64,000 nucleotides of DNA, taken from a virus. This document shows positions 58,701-64,000 of the stretch, piece by piece; the first letter of the stretch is position 1, and each line of letters starts with the position of its first letter. The stretch covers positions 1 through 64,000 of IMG/VR virus record IMGVR_UViG_3300009183_000003, one strand, 5' to 3'. The notes beneath the pieces are model-generated. The model worked only from the letters and a program-made list of their open reading frames with translations, ran no database searches and was not told the origin of the DNA. The position numbers and the translations under genes are program-made.

Positions 58701-61129
58701 ATTACAAAGCTGCACAAAGTGCCTTACAAGAGGCAGGGGAGTATATTAACAGCGCAAGTGGCATCAGAAACCAACAGCATGAAACTACTCCTTACTATAT
58801 GCCGAGACAATCTATAGGTACAAGAAAAGCAGCTTTAACATCTACAGATATATCTTACAATAAAAATGTTGGTCCAGCAATACGATCAGGAGCTTCTTAT
58901 CAGCGTGTTCTTCAAGTCCCAACAGAGGCTATCCGTTATAACATAGATAGACTTGTAATGACTAATGTTAACGAGGGTCTAAGAGATTATTATTTGACTG
59001 ACGCTAAAAGATATGTGAACGAAGTTTTTTCTAACGCACAAGAAAATGCTAAATCAGATGAGGTTGTAATGTTGAATAACTTAAAACAATTGAGTGACAC
59101 AATAGCCCCATTTGCTTTGGAGAAGTCTAAAAGTACATTTGGGTTATCTAAGTTAATGGGTAAGTTCTTTGTTGATGCTTTAATAGGAATTGTAAGAACG
59201 CCTGTTGAATTTACAACCAACCTTATTTCTTACGCAGTAGGCAACAGAAGTTTAAGATCTTTAACATTGCCATTCAGTCCAAAAGAAAAGCAAGAGACGG
59301 ACAAATTATTATCAGAGTTCGACTCTTCGGTTCAGTTTACTGGATTAGAAAAGAAAGTTAAACTTAGTGGGAAGAAAGGTATTGACGGATACTTAGATAG
59401 AGAAAGCAATTTCGGTTTGATTAACAAGTTCCTCAACAACATAACTGGATTTATGAGAAAAGGGGAGTGGATGTCTCAGTTCGAAAGAGATTTTCAAAAT
59501 AATACAGGAGAGAAGTTTAACTACGAAAAACATTTTGTAAAAGAGAAAGCGAAGTATTATGATGATATGAAAAGAGCCGCTTCAGATGCTGACTTTAGAA
59601 TGAGAAGAATTATGAAGGGCGGCAACAAAGCAGAGCAAAGACAATTCATTGAATGGGTTCCTTTCGTTAAGAAGGCAAGAATCTCAGCAGATTCAGCAGC
59701 TGCACCTTTTGTAGGTATGTTCTCTGGTTTTATTAACCATGACGCTGATAACCTTATAGGAGGTATGCGTAAAGTAATTACAAGAGGAGAAATTAAAGAT
59801 GGTTTGACCCAATCTTTAGGTGCTTATAGTAGATTGGCTTTGTACCCTGTGTTGATGGTTATAGGAAAGGCTATAGCAAACTTAAATTTAGGTGACGATG
59901 ATGAGAAGGAAGAGGCTCAAGAAACTTTAGATTCTCTAAAAACAACACAAGGTTGGATTGATATGGCTATATTCTCAGCAAAACAAGTTGGAGCAACTTT
60001 ATTTGGAGGTAAGTACGCAGCCGGTGGTAAGATTGTCGGATCTCTTTTATTAGATGCTGCCTACACTATAAGTGGCATGAATGGCGATAGGAAACAACAA
60101 AGACTTATTGAGGATACAATGAGAGAGTTATACTTTGTAGACCCTATTGACTTCTACAACCTACCTTCAGAGAAAGATGATATTGCTTTACAAATATCTG
60201 CAAACCTCGAACCGATTATTGGAATGGCAGTTAATGCCGTGGCTGATTTTGCTAAGGATGTTCAAAATAAAGGAAGAGAGCAAGTTACTCTTTACGACAT
60301 CTACGAATGGACTCAACAAACTGAAGAGGGTAAGCAATGGATGTATATGACAAATTCTTTAGCAACTTTAGGGCAGACATTAACGGTTATGTTTACTCCA
60401 GGTGCTATTCCACTTATTGACGATTATGTACGTTGGGCAGAAGATGAGTTGTCTCAAAAAGAGCCAAACGAAAACACTTTGTACAAAACACCTGGTGGTG
60501 AAGTAATAGACATGAGAGATTTATTTTTAGATGACAGCCAAAGAGTACCTATTAATACTCCCGGAATAAGCACAAGGGAGAGAGATAAATATTCTATATT
60601 GGCAACTGAAAAATTCAATAAAGCAATTGAAAAGGAAGGAAAGTCACTAAAGGATTTATTTGCCGATGAGAAGTATTTGCAAATTGATTACCTCTTTAAT
60701 AAGGCTAAATATGACGCTGGTTCTGAACTAGGTTTTCCTACTGAAAGATGGAGTGAGACTGAGGGGGAGATGGTATCAGGAGAACCTATACCATTAAGTG
60801 AAAGAGATGATTTGCCAGAAAGTGAGGTGACTTTAGAAAAACTTCATCAGCAAATTATAAAAGGAAAACAATTGAGCTTTGTTCAGAACATTAAGGAGAA
60901 AAGAAAGGCTGAAGACTATATGTTTAAAGAGTTGGATAAAAACCCAAACATAAAAAATGATTACAAAAACGCTACTATCGGTGGAAAACTAGGTGTCAGA
61001 GAGTATTTTAAAGCAAAATATCTTTACGATAAGTATAAATTAACCGAACCGCCTGTTTCGTCTAACTATTTCATAAAAGAAAAAGGCAAAATAAAACAGG
61101 TTGAAAGTATGCCAACAGAAGAAAATTAA
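49796..61129 (+). CDS. 3777-residue giant internal virion (polyvalent) protein with zincin motif
   Basis: One uninterrupted 11.3-kb frame. N-terminal 130 residues: short helical motif then a Glu/Pro/Thr linker. Hydrophobic, possibly membrane-active segments lie at about 673-697, 745-783, 3120-3150 and 3341-3363. A metalloprotease-like HEVTH occurs at 1308-1312 (RTIAHEVTHAALLKMF). A domain at about 1875-2105 and a Gly/Lys heptad region at about 2316-2410 (GRKEGKKEGVEQATEK) recall large 'polyvalent' phage proteins. C-terminus is helical. It closes an internal-protein set. A DNA-ejection conduit carrying enzymes is inferred; no RNA polymerase DxDGD-type motif was seen. Confidence 0.75.
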   Translation: MATLQDLFNEIQADSRISNPPTFEDFQSKMEDPAYAERVNEILGRNGYDVNAYEGLKKKEESMVESAPLSQQESEQPSETTEPTQTVGTEPTQEVVTEQVIEKPVFSAPAPINTISPFKKKKPQETKEELAAKAVPFDDSYNVSMGYFNPTTNKVEVLVEPKEEGSFPYTQVVDAGDPWLESVKKTFPGMAMYADEKEWKTASAQKMAKEENAIPPTSLGALPMTPVDISGRKAGPLGKIIQKTFGWDDARLEQFYTDQDKRKANRTPLEVWGSEFNKFLKGSKDVAEIQQAKEWVKQENIANATAAKEKYEFVFSNGRSNLNHDKNAILEEYATNPDAAYSKFKNFRSDVTLDYYDAEERYLNNKGEDQDQIRFERSKYEALINDERNGKDLDRVDEQFIQAQESRAMNAYSNTLGSDVTLLTSTKEYEKASKDLRITNFKIVQAQKRLQELGYDVAGKAIEEQGKTLTQQQIEAKKYADEMTSLNDDYEEFTTPLTSRQDVINKRIEELQTKGEVTREEEAEYSQLVEEFNAINEQVNAKTLNYTTSWGKAQENYNKYYTESNALYQTIKEQEKKINDPEVQALVKIINNANDEKNFVINQTGVDAAAISDLTMAADRVDLVSKLNERSKGHEESSVNRFDDIREREKMDFYINLYGKVADEAVGSPFVSGAVEFTKGAVNTAYKMASGLLFSPVYIANLFAADDEYSEMDRVTETLSDASTVLDPFTSVRSDADMVDKILNATGGAAVQMAAMATGSGVLMEGGMGVMAAQTVTTFMSSFPMNYQDNINSGMNPMDARNIALMNTATDVLLEGIYGEGKIYKAIRASRSSAIKEGIKAGKNVDEIMADFYKSLPKEVADKAKDVGVRAVAIVEGAALNAFEETTQMVGQKATNRAYNYINDGSVAEVETNGEEVILTTIPALLLGGAGNATIDIASTQSRDALSEGILYVGANSNNFLSEIEKQVPDFYNENKKQLEEISMVAKESQKLPGYANLDANLKAHVLSETIRKKNLEAAMKNFGLEDPKTKEEIANIDTEIKQILAGEKTSTITETPQENAVQEPSTGEVLQRQPQEVGEAGSQRKGVEPVLEGEGTTQEVGKEEIVATPQEAKEQEAMQNDIDQVQQSTGTVINLNEDGTLTINAPQRGGQSKKDAAIENAKQELTNLGYNVESRVVQPTQQEVVQEEVQPEITDEEFDNSIKEAEGMGVVAGSEAIADLQTRTAQDPKKGKIVSQASRAVQALKSLFPNMNIVLHENDESYNNAMGTLGGTANTRGQFVYKPTADGNIQGAVHINLDRANARTIAHEVTHAALLKMFKGDGKVFGNFKDKLKDIAKNQKMVITDKEGNQVETTWGDEAEKLSSRYQTEDQAEEYLSELAGLVAEMDTENPTNKSILQKIAEFINKFILSNPQLNALGIKPITDTSSAEEVLEFFDTLGKKISRGEEIKEFDDVNSLGLSGKVNVSEGVKSKSSIDSGEIKRFPVNPNTRVEEGVPLEQFNGKRVNLMESDRMTGGYISDSEGNPLFKFYGGVFYPVITGKWWASRNKMKAKGIAENANKNRDKDGYIYSAPMIGSDKQHMSNTDMLTVTVELMKFDANSKTSKVKKADVISYIDKAFSNKSVQGKKAVVKTVLKKSNNINELFNELEFVLFQEGDKILDKNGSPILDENKKPISNFTFEERLAIVNSILGDPKVKEARFPSAGSISDAAKRFEEPITAKANKIGDLVTIMRTKGTLQYKTSEVNDDFYHKSYPEEIYAVNEDGSPAEIEVYVLEGAYSMNDVLPSLTQSSGKEFTWDEYLEKHKSENLAIAQYNRTAKLSSASGEIKSGVKTKSQMDDVQRTAQMYNMSEQGFFPKNADEFKINKDFEKFGLKSKRANPTNFGPGSLYLVNQSGRKVNPFGVKRKAQIDIDAAESPLYQTRTKEDVPFVSNEQVRNDVPKMDATTRQTEAKNIKIEPGMLVGSRININASKSLGYPVLTIHHTFDKGKPQKENPNASKGEAIGQRGNVTLSNVNFNVSQSERNKIAEGRAKGVMAMAVGRVMDVEPNFDGVELSFNPNREHLFVDSEGRAVKSAEEVTVMGFKAYARGKITYFEDFEDPRSPKYTAPSQTKFAKTKEELVKMADDVDTGNTTVEEVGVPELAPEVVAEAITAFSDAIENGSTIEEATEEVALILENSAEEGPRKVTPPSEKTEPVSANKKEEKPKAEKKEKVVGPILSDSETIVAFTIAGNAKSIMDTTGVAQADAVNEAVLEITNGDQESADRYLAQPGIKEAVNNKIKQIKAKTARELEAESPKITISERKLLLDRVKAEIKAALEGRKEGKKEGVEQATEKAQKTIDALNKKLEEGKITKQELQDRIKELGYNIRFEAGVARLAGEKTGKSMGKKFGEFVGYFKGLKAGRTEQRGLGALVSEYIKDVVDNEFGKKGTVSPATLKSIARRAATISNQKQLDAFVSYLDKVIANRRLAEGLNEIKKLQKQLLNKVGYQYTSNMKMFAKFDMFTADGDLAFDMLTMTEYLDALRDLTSDRVPKIGKMMELFDDMYDINQQNQPALKTAIDSLNEWQIAVNKLFNTAKDIIVQNNGVVDLAESFQNYRAFKSNVKKYTNALDELLVTGMISESDYERMFNDVIEKSAVTDTYASEFQDQIDELKKMLIDGITDKGDYGFMDSIKDWLSNSPNSFTENQKKLIDQLMRATPKNLMTLSLEDLDLLNQVTAQIAEAGFVDEKNLRTLLDRAEIRGNEVGKSLVEQSQKVRNKYSNPKNGYIKMMRDTLGKSVVFWESRLGMKENGAFRKHLIDPIVRAINGWEKDSQRILKDYQRKVDKIRGINILKKPSDIKKLINRTKIEKFKLTTDGTLVPNGTVKVSKDAYDRVMIGVVGHILNNAWNAKQKKKTVNDWLGKQILSAEQRNKMQNEDVNELDIVNNIYNDLKQMFPDGNGGLDHMAVLEAFESDPTSILTSNQLEYYKAAQSALQEAGEYINSASGIRNQQHETTPYYMPRQSIGTRKAALTSTDISYNKNVGPAIRSGASYQRVLQVPTEAIRYNIDRLVMTNVNEGLRDYYLTDAKRYVNEVFSNAQENAKSDEVVMLNNLKQLSDTIAPFALEKSKSTFGLSKLMGKFFVDALIGIVRTPVEFTTNLISYAVGNRSLRSLTLPFSPKEKQETDKLLSEFDSSVQFTGLEKKVKLSGKKGIDGYLDRESNFGLINKFLNNITGFMRKGEWMSQFERDFQNNTGEKFNYEKHFVKEKAKYYDDMKRAASDADFRMRRIMKGGNKAEQRQFIEWVPFVKKARISADSAAAPFVGMFSGFINHDADNLIGGMRKVITRGEIKDGLTQSLGAYSRLALYPVLMVIGKAIANLNLGDDDEKEEAQETLDSLKTTQGWIDMAIFSAKQVGATLFGGKYAAGGKIVGSLLLDAAYTISGMNGDRKQQRLIEDTMRELYFVDPIDFYNLPSEKDDIALQISANLEPIIGMAVNAVADFAKDVQNKGREQVTLYDIYEWTQQTEEGKQWMYMTNSLATLGQTLTVMFTPGAIPLIDDYVRWAEDELSQKEPNENTLYKTPGGEVIDMRDLFLDDSQRVPINTPGISTRERDKYSILATEKFNKAIEKEGKSLKDLFADEKYLQIDYLFNKAKYDAGSELGFPTERWSETEGEMVSGEPIPLSERDDLPESEVTLEKLHQQIIKGKQLSFVQNIKEKRKAEDYMFKELDKNPNIKNDYKNATIGGKLGVREYFKAKYLYDKYKLTEPPVSSNYFIKEKGKIKQVESMPTEEN

Positions 61130-61131
61130 AC

Positions 61132-61139
61132 TAAATTTG
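61132..61139 (+). promoter_or_regulatory. -7 element before the ferritin gene
   Basis: TAAATTTG immediately after the stop of the giant gene, 22 bp before the ATG at 61162. The -33 region is not convincing. Confidence 0.4.
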
Positions 61140-61161
61140 TAACACTCTTACTATCATTAAA

Positions 61162-61662
61162 ATGAAAAAACCAGAGAAATTATCTCAACCAGTTATAAAC
61201 TTACTCCTGCCTCGTTTGCAGGATGAGTTTAATGCGGCATATTTTTATCGCTCTGCATCTAACTGGTGTAAAAATGTAGGCTTCTTTAAGGCAGGTGCTT
61301 TCTTCGACAAAGAGTCGGAGGATGAGTTCGGTCACGCTAAGAAGATTGAGAACTACTTAGTCGATTGGAATATCACCCCTGCTCTTCCAACGATTCCAAA
61401 GCCTACGCTTGAGTTTGCTAGTATAGGCGAGGTCATCAGCATGGCATATGACATGGAGTACAAGTTGTACGAAGAGTATGAGGACACGAGCATGAAGATT
61501 TTTAAGACGGGAGACCTTTGTGTGTTTGACTTCCTCCAACAATATCGCACAGGGCAGAAGGATGCCGTTGCTGAGTATAGCGACAAGTTGAATGTGTTAG
61601 AAGGAACGGATACAAAAAGTAAGTTTGAGATGTTAATGTTGGAAGAAATTTTATTTGGATAA
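61162..61662 (+). CDS. Ferritin-like iron-storage protein
   Basis: 166 residues, the length of bacterial ferritins. The four-helix bundle pattern is clear. Ferroxidase residues align with E. coli FtnA: E22 (FtnA E17), Y29, E55 and H58 (E-x-x-H in DEFGHAKKI), E99 and Q132. The FtnA C-site Glu130 is Ala (A135). Ferritins oxidise and store iron, limiting Fenton damage. A ferritin in a phage virion-lysis operon is unusual. It lies between the giant virion gene and the endolysin, with a 1-bp stop/start overlap to the latter. Confidence 0.85.
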   Translation: MKKPEKLSQPVINLLLPRLQDEFNAAYFYRSASNWCKNVGFFKAGAFFDKESEDEFGHAKKIENYLVDWNITPALPTIPKPTLEFASIGEVISMAYDMEYKLYEEYEDTSMKIFKTGDLCVFDFLQQYRTGQKDAVAEYSDKLNVLEGTDTKSKFEMLMLEEILFG

Positions 61663-62126
61663 TGGTATCATTAAGCAAATACGCAACCTTAGACGAATGC
61701 AGTAGATCAGTTACTGCCTCTCGTCTCGGCATTGATAACAACCCTCCACTAGAGGTTAGAGACAATCTAAGGGAAATTTGTTCAAAAGTTTTTGACCCAT
61801 GCCGAGAGTTTGTGGGCGGCCCTTTGGCTATTGCATCGGGATATAGATGCCCAAAACTTAACAAGGCGGTTGGTGGTTCAAAGACGAGCGAGCATATGCT
61901 AGGTCAAGCTCTTGACATTGATTGCGATACATTTGGCGGAAAAACTAACGCTGAACTATTCTATTTTATTAAAGACAATCTTGATTTCAATCAATTGATT
62001 TGGGAGTTCGGGACAGACAAGAATCCAGAATGGGTTCATGTTTCCTATTCAAGACTGCACAATAAAAAGAAAGTTATAAAGGCTACAAAAGTAAAAGGTA
62101 AAACTATATACACTATTTTCAAATGA
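61662..62126 (+). CDS. Peptidase M15 endolysin
   Basis: 154 residues. SGYRCPKLN, then SKTSEHMLGQALDID (H78, D85) and WVHVS (H126) give the three zinc ligands of M15A peptidases (PF08291 type). Phage members cut the peptide stem of peptidoglycan at the end of infection. No signal peptide, so it needs the holins that follow in overlapping frames. Starts on the last base of the ferritin stop. Confidence 0.9.
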   Translation: MVSLSKYATLDECSRSVTASRLGIDNNPPLEVRDNLREICSKVFDPCREFVGGPLAIASGYRCPKLNKAVGGSKTSEHMLGQALDIDCDTFGGKTNAELFYFIKDNLDFNQLIWEFGTDKNPEWVHVSYSRLHNKKKVIKATKVKGKTIYTIFK

Positions 62127-62296
62127 GCAATCATCAACAACAAATAACGGAAGGGATAACAGGTACAATCAGTAGCATTCTATTATCAGTCCCAGCTTGG
62201 TTGTTGGACGTTGAGTTTGCTCTTAAAATGTTTTGCCTTTTCTTGTCGGGCATCGCCTCTATCTACACCATAATCAAAATGGCTAAGAAGAAATGA
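62123..62296 (+). CDS. Holin-like small membrane protein
   Basis: 57 residues. Two hydrophobic segments (about 11-29 and 32-52) and a basic end (KMAKKK). Starts at ATGA over the endolysin stop. Position and topology fit a class II/III holin that releases the endolysin. Confidence 0.65.
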   Translation: MSNHQQQITEGITGTISSILLSVPAWLLDVEFALKMFCLFLSGIASIYTIIKMAKKK

Positions 62297-62460
62297 GTGA
62301 AACTATAATTAGCAAGATGCTTGATTATGGAGTTCTAGGTATCTTATGCGTAGCCTTAGGGTATGCTGTGTATCGTTTTTGGCAGCAAGATAGAGCTGAG
62401 AAGAAGCGTTTAATTGAACGCTTAGAGAAGTTGAATGACGAACTTAGAGAAAAAAAATGA
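62293..62460 (+). CDS. Small membrane protein with coiled coil
   Basis: 55 residues: one transmembrane helix (about 10-29, MLDYGVLGILCVALGYAVYR) and a charged helical tail (RAEKKRLIERLEKLNDELRE). ATGA overlaps at both ends. Resembles small holin/antiholin or BhlA-type proteins. Confidence 0.6.
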   Translation: MSETIISKMLDYGVLGILCVALGYAVYRFWQQDRAEKKRLIERLEKLNDELREKK

Positions 62461-62699
62461 AGTGGTTAAAGTCACTATTAAGTTCTGAAGGAGATGCAAG
62501 TACAAAAAGGGTTAGTGCAATACTCTCTCTACTCGTTTGCATATCGTTGGCATACGTTGCTACATTCACTTCCTATAGATGCCCTGACTATATGTTTGAG
62601 GGACTTCTCGTCATAGCAGGAGGGGGTTTGGGACTTACGGTTATTGAGAGTATCTTTACACGATATAAGAAGAAGGATGACACACCATCCGAACAATAA
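62457..62699 (+). CDS. Holin-like membrane protein
   Basis: 80 residues with two transmembrane helices (about 18-38 and 45-66, with GLLVIAGGGLGLTVIESIF) and a charged tail (TRYKKKDDTPSEQ). Third small membrane protein of the lysis cassette. Which of the three is the pore-forming holin cannot be told by sequence. Confidence 0.6.
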   Translation: MKWLKSLLSSEGDASTKRVSAILSLLVCISLAYVATFTSYRCPDYMFEGLLVIAGGGLGLTVIESIFTRYKKKDDTPSEQ

Positions 62700-62718
62700 C
62701 AAATAACAAAAAAAACAA

Positions 62719-63534
62719 ATGAAATGTTCTCTACCATTCTCTCTCTCCAAGGAGGAGAAAAGTCTCATTGAACTATATACAGCTATAAGCGATTCTGTAA
62801 ACACAGGAGACATCAGATGGCAAATCTTTAAGGAAGAGTCTATCGCTCCAAAGAGTGTTAAGGTCACAGGGTACATGACCATTGCTGACAAGAGGAGCGA
62901 CACCTTTTCTGTAGTGTGCGAGGAAGAGAAGCCGAGAGAGGCCCTCATCGCAATTGCCAACATGAAACTTCTCGTTATGACCTGTACCTCTCTAGGTATA
63001 CCTATTGACTTTGAGTTTGAGAAGCCAAGGAAGGAGACAGAGTTCAAGCCTGTAAAGAGTTGGAAGATAGTTGCAGAAGAGCATGGAATAGATCCGGTGG
63101 AGGTCATCAAATGTCAGGACTTACGTTCCCTCTCTCGCTATTGCAAACCATCCAAGTTCCCTATAGCGCAAGCGTTGGAGGCAACCTCACAGAAGTTTAA
63201 CTCAGAGAGGGTTACTGTTAAACAACTCTTTGAGTTTATTTGGGGTGAGGAGAACTACAACAGAGTTCGGACCCTCTCCTCCAAAAAGAAGAAGGCGAGA
63301 ACTATAAGTACGCCTCAAGTTGAGGAAGTGGAGGAAGAAGTTGAAGCACACGCAGAGAACCGAGGTCAGCAAGACACGAAGTATGTCATGGGTAAATTAA
63401 TCTCGATAGGAATTAATAGTTTAAATTTTGAAGAAAAGGCTCCAATAATGTCTGAAAGGTATGGTAATTTTCAGTATTTTTGTATGAACGCATCCGATGA
63501 TGAGATTGCGTCTGTACTAATGCTTGAGCAATGA
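62719..63534 (+). CDS. Hypothetical protein before the tail-fibre genes
   Basis: 271 residues: mixed alpha/beta first half, basic region (about 190-205, LSSKKKKARTIS), an acidic stretch (about 207-220, VEEVEEEVEAHAE), and a polar end. No family recognised. Preceded by an A-rich leader; stop overlaps the fibre-gene start. Confidence 0.5.
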   Translation: MKCSLPFSLSKEEKSLIELYTAISDSVNTGDIRWQIFKEESIAPKSVKVTGYMTIADKRSDTFSVVCEEEKPREALIAIANMKLLVMTCTSLGIPIDFEFEKPRKETEFKPVKSWKIVAEEHGIDPVEVIKCQDLRSLSRYCKPSKFPIAQALEATSQKFNSERVTVKQLFEFIWGEENYNRVRTLSSKKKKARTISTPQVEEVEEEVEAHAENRGQQDTKYVMGKLISIGINSLNFEEKAPIMSERYGNFQYFCMNASDDEIASVLMLEQ

Positions 63535-64000
63535 ATGTAAATGTAACAAAAATACAGCGTCTATCTAACGGAATAGTCCAGTTTTATAACGGGTTAGACA
63601 TTGTAGATTCCTTTAGTATTACCAGTTCAGTTTCTATAGGCTTCGAAAGCAATTTAGCTAAAACAATTATATTCTCAAACAGTGTAAAGACTCTCTCGTT
63701 CAATGTATTTAATATAATTGCTCTTTACGGGTCAACAAGCAATAAGATTTACTCAGCAGGAATAGATCCCTCTGACACAAGTGAGGCGTATGTAAACAGA
63801 CTTTACGACATATACGGATTTTTAATTTCAGATGTTATCCAAGGGTGTTGCCCTGGACCTACCTTTGTTGGAGGTGTTGTTGCTGTATATCCTAACTTTG
63901 CATCTTTTCCAGCAACAGGACAGCAGTCTGTAATATATATCGATGAGTCTACAAATCAAGCCTATTTTTGGGACGGTTCATCGTATCAACTATTAACATC
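63531..64000 (+). CDS. Tail-fibre-like protein, N-terminal part (partial)
   Basis: 156 residues to the window edge, no stop. Beta-rich N-terminus. Residues about 128-155 (ASFPATGQQSVIYIDESTNQ, then AYFWDGSSYQLL) carry the 'FP-x-TG-x-x-x-x-IYID-x-x-T-x-x-x-Y-x-W-DG-x-x-Y' module typical of phage fibre and tail proteins. The two leftover bases plus base 1 of the window make a sense codon leading into the open frame at 2-316. Confidence 0.7.
   Translation, partial: MNVNVTKIQRLSNGIVQFYNGLDIVDSFSITSSVSIGFESNLAKTIIFSNSVKTLSFNVFNIIALYGSTSNKIYSAGIDPSDTSEAYVNRLYDIYGFLISDVIQGCCPGPTFVGGVVAVYPNFASFPATGQQSVIYIDESTNQAYFWDGSSYQLLT

Noticed and set aside
49796-61129. Virion RNA polymerase within the giant protein, as in crAss-like phages
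   Set aside because: No DxDGD-type or T-x-x-GR/D-x-x-GR polymerase motif could be found by eye, and the recognisable motif is a zincin.
1-64000. tRNA genes and stop-codon reassignment (TAG or TGA recoding), common in some crAss-like phages
   Set aside because: No cloverleaf was recognised, and TAA, TGA and TAG all end genes at sensible overlaps, so the standard code fits.
1-64000. Integrase, repressor or attachment sites suggesting a prophage
   Set aside because: None was recognised; gene content and transcription layout are those of a lytic phage.

Overview
The window looks like most of the genome of a lytic, probably short-tailed (podovirus-like), double-stranded DNA phage of a Bacteroidetes host, most likely a flavobacterium. 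The host inference rests on base composition (AT-rich by eye), many intergenic matches to the Bacteroidetes promoter -7 element TAnnTTTG (often TATATTTG, several with TTG/TTTG 18-22 bp upstream), scarce Shine-Dalgarno sequences with A-rich leaders instead, and a DUF3127-type single-strand-binding protein. No integrase, repressor, tail sheath, tail tube, DNA polymerase, RNA polymerase or tRNA gene was recognised. The phage therefore probably borrows the host polymerases.

Layout. (1) 0-3.8 kb, + strand: end of a tail-fibre cluster. (2) 3.8-4.9 kb: small genes, including an HNH-like protein and a basic protein. (3) 4.9-9.3 kb, - strand: an early recombination and lysis operon with RusA-like resolvase, GroES-like protein, an overlapping pair of spanin-like proteins, a YqaJ-type exonuclease and a RecT-type annealing protein, read from a promoter at 9347-9377. 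(4) 9.56-14.3 kb, - strand: an accessory operon of fourteen small, mostly uncharacterised proteins. (5) 14.3-15.2 kb: a non-coding, G-rich region with two DnaA-box-like sites. (6) 15.2-19.1 kb, - strand: more small genes with several promoters. (7) 19.17-20.4 kb, + strand: four overlapping small basic proteins and one 124-residue protein. (8) 20.4-27.8 kb, - strand: the replication operon, with an O-like initiator containing tandem 18-bp repeats, a primase-helicase, a DnaA-domain-IV-like protein, a C5-cytosine methyltransferase, a PP-loop (PAPS-reductase-like) protein and a PD-(D/E)XK-like nuclease. (9) 27.9-30.7 kb, + strand: SSB-like protein, metallophosphoesterase and a GroES-like candidate. 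(10) 30.7-61.1 kb, + strand: morphogenesis, running TerL, portal, scaffold-like, major capsid, connector-like proteins, a 1464-residue tail protein, and an internal-protein set ending in a 3777-residue giant. (11) 61.2-62.7 kb, + strand: ferritin, M15 endolysin and three small membrane proteins. (12) 62.7-64.0 kb: a 271-residue protein and the start of a fibre gene cut by the window edge.

How it fits together. The - strand operons carry takeover, recombination, replication and lysis-helper functions. The + strand carries the virion and main lysis genes. The gene order TerL-portal-scaffold-capsid-connectors-large 'stabilisation-like' tail protein resembles crAss-like and Cellulophaga podoviruses, but no virion RNA polymerase motif was seen. 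The reading frames at the two window edges are compatible with one fibre gene running across a circular junction, so the window may be nearly a whole genome. Product names below come from reading the translated proteins, not from database searches.
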